A stretch of 22,738 nucleotides of DNA from Prosthecobacter debontii (GTDB lineage: Bacteria; Verrucomicrobiota; Verrucomicrobiia; Verrucomicrobiales; Akkermansiaceae). The translations under genes were made by a program, and so were the position numbers. Below are positions 7,403 through 13,223 of this stretch, piece after piece. Location of the stretch: assembly GCA_945885485.1 (NCBI GenBank), contig CAMCYT010000010.1:1-22738 (forward strand), in the 5' to 3' direction. Every line of letters starts with the position of its first letter. The stretch's first letter is position 1. The notes below the pieces were generated by a model, which searched no databases, was not told the DNA's origin, and was given only the letters and a program-made list of their open reading frames with translations.

Positions 7403-7444
7403 TTGCTATAAAAATGTCTTGTCGAAATTTTGACTTTATAGCAA
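7403..7444. promoter_or_regulatory. perfect 10-bp inverted repeat, candidate operator
   Basis: TTGCTATAAA (7403-7412) and its exact reverse complement TTTATAGCAA (7435-7444) are separated by 22 bp and end 33 bp before the ATG at 7478. Position and symmetry fit an operator or a leader hairpin for the peptidase-like gene. TATAAA/TATAGC within the arms could also serve as -10 elements. No regulator is assigned; the winged-helix STAS protein encoded at 9515-10144 is one candidate. Confidence 0.5.
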
Positions 7445-7477
7445 AGTTTTCATTACGGTTTTCTTTATATTTAATCG

Positions 7478-8026
7478 ATGCAAACATTCAATTTTGAGCC
7501 GGTTTTAACGAAGCTTCGAGAAACAGTGTACCCAGCCGTTGATGGGTATTGGAGAGCTGATGCCGCTATTACAGCATATCTAGATAAATCTCGCCCGGAT
7601 CAAGCAAGTTGGTCTTCATGCGGAACTGCGGCTCTGGGCGCTTTCTTTTGTCCAGATCGTGTGTCTGCAGTTACTTCCAGCATAAAATCTTCATGGATAA
7701 ATCGCCGCATGATGGAGACATGTCTTAAAAAATTGGGAGCCAACTTCCTGAAACATCAGGGTCGAATCCCACCGCAGGGATTAGCACTTTTGCATAGAGT
7801 CTCTAATTACCCTAAAAAAAGCTACCGAGGAAGTTTTCTAGCCGATACGCATTGGGTCGCTGTTGTGGACGATTATGTTTTTGATGTGAATTGGCCGCAA
7901 TGGTTACCCAGTAAACATTGGAAAAGTCTTGTCGGAAAACCTCTTGCATCTGTGCATGGCGACGAAGCTTGGGAAATAGTTACAGGATATGAAATCATCC
8001 TGAAATCAGGCGGCGGGCAGCAATAG
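7478..8026 (+). CDS. papain-like cysteine peptidase-type protein (putative)
   Basis: A 182-aa cytoplasmic-looking protein with no signal peptide. SWSSCGTAALGAFF places a Cys (C48) at the start of a helix, and THWVAVVDDYVFDVNW supplies His125 on a strand followed by Asp136/Asn138. The order Cys, then His, then Asp/Asn is that of papain-like folds (NlpC/P60, C39, C70 and similar families), although no specific family is assigned. The gene converges on the four-gene minus-strand operon, and its last 21 bp overlap the end of the 374-aa gene, so the two 3' ends evolved together. The inverted repeat at 7403-7444 lies just upstream. It could be an effector of the neighbouring system or an unrelated cargo gene. 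The reading frame is good; the catalytic role is an inference from three residues. Confidence 0.65.
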   Translation: MQTFNFEPVLTKLRETVYPAVDGYWRADAAITAYLDKSRPDQASWSSCGTAALGAFFCPDRVSAVTSSIKSSWINRRMMETCLKKLGANFLKHQGRIPPQGLALLHRVSNYPKKSYRGSFLADTHWVAVVDDYVFDVNWPQWLPSKHWKSLVGKPLASVHGDEAWEIVTGYEIILKSGGGQQ

Positions 8027-9130
8027 AGGATTGAGAGGTTTACCGTCGATTCCCATTCCGGTGTTTCTAAGGAAGAAATCTCTTTCTTTCGATATGTTGG
8101 ATTGGAGCAGCTGAGAAAGGTCCTGAGATTCAGCGAAACTCGCTCGACCCCAGCGACGACGACCAACGCCAGAATAATGCGCGACTTGTCGGTTCACGGT
8201 TTTCACGAAAACATTCGCATCTATAATAGAAAATGACGGGCAGACCTCTTTGAGGAAATCGACTTCTCGATAACCCGCGAGAACAATTGGATGAACGCGT
8301 CCTCCTGTTGACTGTTGAAAGTCTTGAAAGTGTTTTTTGTAAATCTCCCTACTAGGATATTTGGAGTCTTGCCTATTAAGCCCAGTTTGAAATTCCATGC
8401 ATGCATGCTGAGCGTGTGGAAAATTTTTAAAAAGCTCTTCTAAGCGCGACCAGTCCCGCGATGTTTGGGCTTGAAGGTGAGGGACAACAGGAAGTTTTTC
8501 ATCTGTCATATCTTCTATTAACTTGAATCCTTTGGTTTGATTCCAGACTGAGTTCGTTCTTGGGCTATTACGTACAAACGAAAAGTTAGGAACAGTTACA
8601 GCTATCGGCTCAAGTATTTTAACGAGTGGAAGAATTTCCTTACGTGCTTGGTATAGTCCTTCAATCCAATGATCCTTCGTAACGCATGTGATGATGATAC
8701 GGGTATTGTTCGCGAGTTTGAAACTACGCAGAAGTGATTCACGAGTTCTGTGAATCAGTTGTATACGTCCGCTACGACTTATTCGACAAAGGCGATTGAA
8801 TGGGATGGAAACCACGGGTTCACTGAGCACGTAACGACGGCTTGCTCCATGATCGATCTGTGGAATGTAACTTGGAAGATTGGCTTCGCCTATACCAATA
8901 GAACTTAATCTATTAGGTAGTCTTCCAAGTCCCCCGACCTCTTCTACTGATTTCACAAAAAGAGTCGGATTCACTGGACAAGTGTAGTCGCATGTTTCGG
9001 AGAAACAATCTGCACACTTTTGAAAGCAGCCCTCTTTGAAGCGCTCATCGTCCCAACCTCCACAAATATTATGGTATGCGCATTCATTGCACGATCTTGG
9101 AACAGGAGCAGGGTTAGTTCTTAGTGACAT
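8006..9130 (-). CDS. cysteine-rich protein with possible TIM-barrel (TGT/DpdA-like) body
   Basis: A 374-aa protein, last of a four-gene operon; its ATG lies four bases after the previous stop. The first ~55 residues hold eight cysteines (14, 17, 23, 35, 39, 42, 47, 51), with CNECAYHNICGG resembling SPASM-like metal-binding segments, so zinc or Fe-S clusters are likely. The rest alternates strands and helices: VTVPNF (178-183), VVPHLQAQTSRDW (215-227), HPIVLAGY (280-287) and SIIDAN (301-306). The last two faintly recall the barrel end of tRNA-guanine transglycosylases and DpdA, where a Gly-rich loop is followed by a substrate- or metal-site Asp strand. That would make it a base-exchange or nucleic-acid-modifying enzyme, but this is weak and a structure-based comparison is required. 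The 3' end overlaps the convergent peptidase-like gene. The gene is certain; the function is open. Confidence 0.7.
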   Translation of the reverse strand: MSLRTNPAPVPRSCNECAYHNICGGWDDERFKEGCFQKCADCFSETCDYTCPVNPTLFVKSVEEVGGLGRLPNRLSSIGIGEANLPSYIPQIDHGASRRYVLSEPVVSIPFNRLCRISRSGRIQLIHRTRESLLRSFKLANNTRIIITCVTKDHWIEGLYQARKEILPLVKILEPIAVTVPNFSFVRNSPRTNSVWNQTKGFKLIEDMTDEKLPVVPHLQAQTSRDWSRLEELFKNFPHAQHACMEFQTGLNRQDSKYPSREIYKKHFQDFQQSTGGRVHPIVLAGYREVDFLKEVCPSFSIIDANVFVKTVNRQVAHYSGVGRRRWGRASFAESQDLSQLLQSNISKERDFFLRNTGMGIDGKPLNPLLLPAA

Positions 9131-9134
9131 CGTC

Positions 9135-9524
9135 TTACTCCTTTAAATCTTGAGGTTCCGCAGCCGTAATTTTAAAATGACCAGATATGTCCTGCTTTTC
9201 GTGAATTAAAACTTCTAACATACCGGAAGTTTTGCCATTTCGCTGCAATCGTTTTGCAAGTTCTTTGGCATCAGTAGAATTAAGATCCCCGATAATACAT
9301 CCATTTTGGTGAATCGTAGCATTAGCCTCGGATTCGAAGCGAACAAGCGCTCTAAACCCAGGCTCAAGGTGGATGGACTTATCGCGTAAATCAGCTCCGA
9401 AAAGTTCACGAACGCGATCAGGATTCATTCGATTCAACAGGTCGGAAATATTAGTCATCGAACGACTTGAATCTCTTGTCTGCACGTATTTTTGGTTCTT
9501 ATCTCTTATAAAATCTAATCCCAT
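9135..9524 (-). CDS. small protein, possibly HIRAN-like
   Basis: A 129-aa protein whose ATG (9522-9524) sits inside the 3' end of the STAS-like gene (10-bp overlap) and whose stop is four bases before the next start, so it is translationally coupled on both sides. The C-terminal ~75 residues run as strand ALVRFESEANATIHQNG, then CIIGDLNSTDAKELAKRL, then a strand pair ending in GHFKITAAE. This resembles HIRAN domains, in which a Gly-aromatic-Leu turn leads into a helix that packs on a small beta barrel binding DNA ends or stalled forks. The resemblance is partial: the usual conserved Asn-Ala-Val segment is only approximated by NATI. The N-terminal part (about 1-45) contains SDLLNRMNPDRVRELFG, likely helical. 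It may be a DNA-binding adaptor for the Cys-rich protein. Confidence 0.65.
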   Translation of the reverse strand: MGLDFIRDKNQKYVQTRDSSRSMTNISDLLNRMNPDRVRELFGADLRDKSIHLEPGFRALVRFESEANATIHQNGCIIGDLNSTDAKELAKRLQRNGKTSGMLEVLIHEKQDISGHFKITAAEPQDLKE

Positions 9525-10144
9525 GGCTTTTGTTCCTTTCCGAGTGTTTCATATTTCCAAGTTTTCCTTATTTTTTCGCGTAAGACCATGCGGTAAGCAA
9601 GAAGAGCAGTTAGTCGATTGCTCCATCCACCCACTGTGATATTGTCATTAGAAGCATCCTTCAATGATTGCGCTGAGGCGGATCCCATCACAGAAATCTT
9701 GTGCATTGTTAGAAGAAGAAATTCGTCAAGACTTCCTAAAATTTGGACTTCATTATACGGTGGTTCCTCTTCCGGATTTACTAATAAGCATGTCATGTCT
9801 CGATGTTTGAGAAAGTCATGGATCTCCCACACTGTTTCGCGAGCCTTAGCCGCTACAACTGGATAGATAGCAATAGGCCTCAAACTCCAAGGATCAGAAA
9901 AATCGGATCGAGTCGCTCCTTCGGCATGCATTCTCCCGCAGTTCAAACTCCAGCCGATTGTGGCTCGGAGATAGCTACCGGATATTGAACTAGCGTCCGA
10001 AAAATCGAAGACCACGACGAGATTGCTCCCAACTAGCCGATCAAATTTTTCGGACAATTCTTTCATATCATTCTGGGCTGCTGAAGCCCCGAAAAGATGC
10101 TGGCGTTTAGGACGCACTATGACTGTTTCTATCCGCACGCCCAC
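9515..10144 (-). CDS. STAS-like protein with C-terminal winged helix
   Basis: A 209-aa protein. LVVVFDFSDASSISGSYL (42-59) has the strand-turn-helix of STAS-like domains of the DUF4325 kind, with D47 and the Ser cluster in place of the phospho-site loop of anti-anti-sigma factors. Residues about 135-200 read as a winged helix: helix LGSLDEFLLLTMHKI, a Ser/Ala turn, recognition-helix segment VGGWSNRLTALLAYRMV, then a wing ending in RKTWKYETL, as in MarR/ArsR-like regulators. It begins 13 bp after the GHKL ATPase stop. GHKL ATPases of the RsbW type bind STAS proteins, so the pair probably forms a partner switch. Here the switch would directly control a DNA-binding domain rather than a sigma factor. 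The STAS call is moderate; the winged helix is fairly convincing. Confidence 0.75.
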   Translation of the reverse strand: MGVRIETVIVRPKRQHLFGASAAQNDMKELSEKFDRLVGSNLVVVFDFSDASSISGSYLRATIGWSLNCGRMHAEGATRSDFSDPWSLRPIAIYPVVAAKARETVWEIHDFLKHRDMTCLLVNPEEEPPYNEVQILGSLDEFLLLTMHKISVMGSASAQSLKDASNDNITVGGWSNRLTALLAYRMVLREKIRKTWKYETLGKEQKPWD

Positions 10145-10157
10145 AAAATCACTCGAT

Positions 10158-11033
10158 TCAGTGATTTTGTAAAGAAAATCTTAATTTATTTTCAGAAGTG
10201 GGTTCTCCAAGGCAGCAACACACACTAATATGTGAGCCAGAAGCCTTTAGAAATGTAGCTATTTCGGCCTCTCTGCCTAAATGAGTTGGTAGTATTCTGG
10301 CAACTGTATCATTTGAACGAATCCGGACATTTGCACCATGATCTGATAGTGCTTTCCATAATTCTTTGAATCCCTCCCCTTCGCCCTGCCCTGTTCTGCG
10401 ACTCGCACCTTCATGAATAACCGCACTTAGCGCATCACGCCCTTTCTCAAGATGCTTCCATGAATCGGATTCTTGAAGACTTCGAAGATAGCCGCATCCA
10501 AAATCACCAATTGAGAAAGCAAACCGACCTGGTTCAACATGATAACCAGCTAAACCCTCACACATACTCAGACCGAAAGCTCCGTGCTGCACGACGTTTT
10601 CAGCCATTTCATGAAACGCTTTTAATACTCCATGCGAAAAGTCTGAAGTAAATCCTCCATTCCTAAGTCCATTTAGGAATCGCTGCTCAAAAAGGTTCCA
10701 TTCAAGAGTATCGTCATTCCAACTAGCGCTTTTAATTTTACGAAACTCGAAGGTCTTTTGCTCAAATAGATTGTCTATAGTGCTTACTTCATCCCAAGCA
10801 TCTAAAAGTGACTTCCAAAGTTGTATGCCTGCTCTTGCACTCCCCCGCATCTCACGCCGAAAAGTTTTCATCTGAGGATGACGCGCAGCGAGCAAAAAGC
10901 TTTCTACTAGTCCTGCTAGAGTAGCACTATCGAATAGTGCCATGATTTCATTTGGGGGCTTAGCGGATATTCCCATACGGAAGCATGCTTCCGCATTTTT
11001 TGAATCGAGCATGGCATCTTGCGTTTCTCGCAT
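10158..11033 (-). CDS. GHKL (HATPase_c) ATPase, RsbW/histidine-kinase-like fold
   Basis: A 291-aa protein, first gene of the operon. All three GHKL nucleotide-binding boxes are visible: N box FHEMAENVVQHG (140-151, with E142, N146, H150), G1 box IGDFGCG (175-181) and G2 box TGQGEGEGF (214-222). There is no DHp phospho-acceptor helix, no membrane segment and no receiver domain, so it is not an ordinary sensor kinase. It resembles anti-sigma-type or conflict-system GHKL proteins. The N-terminal ~130 residues are a helical domain of unknown type (WKSLLDAWDEVSTIDNLFEQ). It lies 13 bp before the STAS-like/winged-helix gene, its likely binding partner. Its own promoter should lie in 11034-11190; no convincing -35/-10 pair was found. 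Confidence 0.85.
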   Translation of the reverse strand: MRETQDAMLDSKNAEACFRMGISAKPPNEIMALFDSATLAGLVESFLLAARHPQMKTFRREMRGSARAGIQLWKSLLDAWDEVSTIDNLFEQKTFEFRKIKSASWNDDTLEWNLFEQRFLNGLRNGGFTSDFSHGVLKAFHEMAENVVQHGAFGLSMCEGLAGYHVEPGRFAFSIGDFGCGYLRSLQESDSWKHLEKGRDALSAVIHEGASRRTGQGEGEGFKELWKALSDHGANVRIRSNDTVARILPTHLGREAEIATFLKASGSHISVCCCLGEPTSENKLRFSLQNH

Positions 11034-11186
11034 GTATACACCTATCAGCTAAATGAAATCTATGCTCGAAAAATCGCATCTTAAACTATAGCTAACAAAT
11101 TTAATCTCAATCTCTAAGATTGACTCCGATGAGAGGTAAGCTTCCTACAGCTCACTGTGGGTGCGTTCGTCTTAATACACCGTACA

Positions 11187-11218
11187 TAAAAAAGCGGACG
11201 GGCAAAACCCCGTCCGCT
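11187..11218 (-). terminator. intrinsic terminator of SSB gene 1
   Basis: The perfect 10-bp stem AGCGGACGGG/CCCGTCCGCT (11193-11202/11209-11218) is followed, read on the minus strand, by six T (11187-11192). It lies 20 bp past the stop of the SSB gene at 11239-11586 and insulates it from the GHKL operon downstream on the same strand. Confidence 0.9.
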
Positions 11219-11238
11219 CCGTTAATTTCAATCTCTAA

Positions 11239-11586
11239 TTACCCTGCCGTTGATTCGAGTGGTAGTTCTTCCTGATCTTTGGACTTGGAGCTTAGAAATT
11301 CCAGTTCGGAGACGTGGAGGATGAGTTCACCTACGGCTGTGCCATCGGGTTTCTTGAATCCCCTCGCCTCTGGGCGTCCGGTGACTAGTAGGTGCATACC
11401 TTTCTGGATGTGAGTAGAGAGCTTCTCTGCTCGTTCACCCCAAATTTTGGCGGCGATCCAGTCCGTAAATTCACGGTCGCCGACGCGACGGTTGCTGGCG
11501 AGGTTGATGTTGAGAACTTGGGTTTTTCCGCGAGCGTGAACGTATTTTGCGGAACCGACGTATCCAGTTAGTGTTGTAGTAAGCAT
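11239..11586 (-). CDS. ssb: single-stranded DNA-binding protein (short paralogue 1)
   Basis: A 115-aa OB-fold protein. It starts MLTTTLTGYVGSAKY and carries the SSB core pattern DWIAAKIWGERAEKLSTHIQ (61-80 region) followed by GMHLLVTGRPEARGF and an ELILHVSELEFL strand. It binds ssDNA during replication, repair or transfer. The C-terminus (EELPLESTAG) lacks the DDDIPF-like acidic tip through which chromosomal SSBs recruit partner proteins, and the protein is shorter than housekeeping SSBs of roughly 150-180 aa. That suggests a plasmid- or element-type SSB. It is transcribed away from the second SSB gene at 12211 and has its own terminator. No strong Shine-Dalgarno sequence precedes the ATG. 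Confidence 0.88.
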   Translation of the reverse strand: MLTTTLTGYVGSAKYVHARGKTQVLNINLASNRRVGDREFTDWIAAKIWGERAEKLSTHIQKGMHLLVTGRPEARGFKKPDGTAVGELILHVSELEFLSSKSKDQEELPLESTAG

Positions 11587-12210
11587 GACAAAAGAGTCAT
11601 TATGCAGGGAAGGTTTGGCGAAAGACGGACCGTTAGCTTAGATAGCTCTTGTGGCGGTATGCCGGAGCAGAGTGGAGGCATTCCGCGCCCAGATCATTGT
11701 ATGTTTTGGAGGTCTATTGCCGGCACGGTTGTTGAGTGTGAAGTGGGGCGCAGGCGCGAGACGGAGACTACGAGCACTCGATAACGGTGCCTCGGCCTGG
11801 AAATTTTCCACTTTTCGGGGAGCATTTCGAGGGGCTCAGCCACTTGTATGAATGGGATGCGCGAGACCAAATATTGGTTATCCGCATCGAGGAAAAACCT
11901 CTCTGAGCCGAAAATAATCGATTCTAGGTAGGCGTCCTGGGTCAAAAAGGGGCAAAATACCCACTTTTTTGTAAAAAAAAGCGTTTTTGGGGGCATTTGG
12001 CGAAATCTCCGCTTGTCCGCGTTCGTGGATCCAAGAAAGAGGACGGTAATGCCCGCTCTCATTTATATCCATCATTTCCAAGTTTCGATTTTCCTCAGCG
12101 CCTGCGTTCATGGAATCGAATGGCTGGGTATGTACAGGGCTAGGCCGCCTCCCTCAAAAAATGCATCAACTTTAGCCTTACACTTTTAAAAAACAGACTC
12201 CTATAAAACC
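11587..12210. other. 624-bp gap between divergent SSB genes
   Basis: It must contain the promoters of both SSB genes, but no near-consensus pair was found for either. It carries copy B of the dispersed palindromic repeat (11654-11686) and an A/T-homopolymer-rich stretch near 11945-11990. The longest frame (11694-12062 minus, 122 codons) resembles no known protein and is not called as a gene. Confidence 0.6.
11654..11686. repeat. dispersed palindromic repeat, copy B
   Basis: GCGGTATGCC (11654-11663) and GGCATTCCGC (11677-11686) form 10-bp arms with one mismatch around a 13-bp centre. The element is related to copy A at 3036-3070, in the same orientation and with shared flanking bases GG before the left arm and GC after the right arm. 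The arms are better matched here than in copy A. Confidence 0.75.
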
Positions 12211-12534
12211 ATGAATATTGCACTAAAACTAGTTGGGAAAATTGCCCAACACAAACTCATCCAAGTGGAGGGCAAACGCCCTTTCTTGGATCTTCACATC
12301 GATGTCGTCGTTAAAACGCCATCAGGAAAAGAATACACCCACTGGCTGCGCTGCAAAGTGTGGAACGAACTGGCTGAGAAAACTGCACCACTGCTCACTA
12401 CGGGCTGCTTGGTTGCTGTTTCCGGCCGTCCAGAGGTGCATCCTTACAGCCGAAAGGACGGAAGTCCAGCAGCTGAACTGATTGTCCACGCCGATGAAAT
12501 CGAAGTCCTTGCTGAAGCCGATGCGGCAGCATAA
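12211..12534 (+). CDS. ssb: single-stranded DNA-binding protein (short paralogue 2)
   Basis: A 107-aa OB-fold protein related to the divergent gene at 11239-11586. The core HWLRCKVWNELAEKTAPLL, then GCLVAVSGRPEVHPY and AAELIVHADEIEVL line up with DWIAAKIWGERAEKLSTHI, LLVTGRPEARGF and GELILHVSELEFL of the first copy. It ends in LAEADAAA, again without a DDDIPF-type tip. Overall identity is low, so the duplication is old or the two have separate origins. No clear Shine-Dalgarno sequence precedes the ATG. A strong terminator follows at 12587-12616. Confidence 0.85.
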   Translation: MNIALKLVGKIAQHKLIQVEGKRPFLDLHIDVVVKTPSGKEYTHWLRCKVWNELAEKTAPLLTTGCLVAVSGRPEVHPYSRKDGSPAAELIVHADEIEVLAEADAAA

Positions 12535-12851
12535 GAGGACAACTAAAACCCTAATGGCTTAGTGTCATGTCGCCAGAAGACACAATAAAGCCCCACCTTT
12601 CATTAGGTGGGGCTTTCATTATATAGAGCATAATGGAGAGTGGAACCTTCTCCAGCTACACCCCCAAGGCCAACGCAAAGAGCCTAAGCAAACCACAATT
12701 TCCAAAAGACAGCGTAGTCATAAACGTTGTAAGTCCTTAACCTACGACATTTACTTCAAGAGGCGCTTCGTAGGTCACTTACGGTAATCTCGTACGATGT
12801 TAAATTGGAAATTAACAGATAGTTTGTTTCGTCCCCTTGTGATTCGTGGGT
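12535..12851. other. 317-bp gap after SSB gene 2
   Basis: It holds the terminator at 12587-12616 and a nested inverted repeat: GTAAGT/ACTTAC (12729-12734/12777-12782) outside CCTACGA/TCGTAGG (12741-12747/12768-12774). No gene is seen. The nested repeat could fold into a hairpin of about 54 nt. Confidence 0.6.
12587..12616 (+). terminator. intrinsic terminator of SSB gene 2
   Basis: A perfect 12-bp stem AAAGCCCCACCT/AGGTGGGGCTTT with a 6-nt loop lies 52 bp past the SSB stop. The A3/T3 ends of the stem make it usable in both directions, although the T-run is short. Confidence 0.85.
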
Positions 12852-13223
12852 TTATTTTTTTCCTTTGATCTCCAACTTCAGAACAATTGCACCTGTATCC
12901 TCATCCAAAAACCAAGAATAAACAAACCAGCCAAGTTCGCTACCATGAATAAGATATTCAGACAAAGTCATTTGCTTTTGATCACCATTGGGGATGACAG
13001 GGACGACTTTCTTATCGGGGGATTTCGGTATAACATGTGGTATTCTGTGTTCTCTTAATGACTTGATCAACAGATCCAAAGCGTTATCTCCAGCTTGTAA
13101 ATTCAATATAATATCACCATATGCTTTATTTGCCTCAGCCTCTACACTCGGCTCTCCGCTTGAGCGGCAGATGCCGGCCAGTAGAACTAGCAATACAATG
13201 AAAGTTTTCAGCACCCTCTTCAT
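12852..13223 (-). CDS. small exported protein, candidate partner/immunity of the RHS protein
   Basis: A 123-aa protein. A start at 13221-13223 gives an ATGA overlap with the RHS stop and a classic signal peptide (MKRVLKTFIVLLVLLAGIC). An ATG three codons earlier (13230-13232) is also possible but less economical. The Cys at the end of the hydrophobic run does not sit in a standard lipobox, so lipidation is doubtful. The mature part (NLQAGDNALDLLIKSL, then MTLSEYLIHGSELGWF and a terminal beta hairpin) faintly resembles small STN-like domains. In RHS toxin loci the gene directly downstream normally encodes the immunity protein. Position and coupling suggest that here, and export would fit a toxin arriving in the periplasm. 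It could equally be an assembly partner. Confidence 0.6.
   Translation of the reverse strand: MKRVLKTFIVLLVLLAGICRSSGEPSVEAEANKAYGDIILNLQAGDNALDLLIKSLREHRIPHVIPKSPDKKVVPVIPNGDQKQMTLSEYLIHGSELGWFVYSWFLDEDTGAIVLKLEIKGKK

Larger units (their letters stand above)
6831..7477. other. 647-bp A+T-rich divergent intergenic region
   Basis: It separates the minus-strand RloC-like operon from the plus-strand gene at 7478 and must hold both promoters. It contains a probable gene remnant (6959-7150), an imperfect hairpin ACCCATCG/CGGTGGGT near 7168-7190, a GCCAAT/ATTGGC inverted repeat (7338-7343/7351-7356) and the perfect TTGCTATAAA/TTTATAGCAA repeat (7403-7444). No intact gene was found. Confidence 0.6.

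Noticed and set aside
7800..11245. 14-bp exact direct repeat TCTCTAATTACCCT at about 7800 and 11232 as an att site pair
   Set aside because: A 14-bp match is expected about once by chance in a window this size, and the first copy lies inside a gene.
11694..12062. 122-codon minus-strand frame between the SSB genes
   Set aside because: It overlaps the promoter gap, runs through an A/T homopolymer stretch, matches no known family and has no ribosome binding site.
12735..12805. Possible integron attC site (CCTTAAC ... GTTAAAT, 71 bp)
   Set aside because: The left box breaks the RYYYAAC consensus and the inner inverted repeat lies far from the right box, so the attC fold cannot form; no integrase or cassette array is present.
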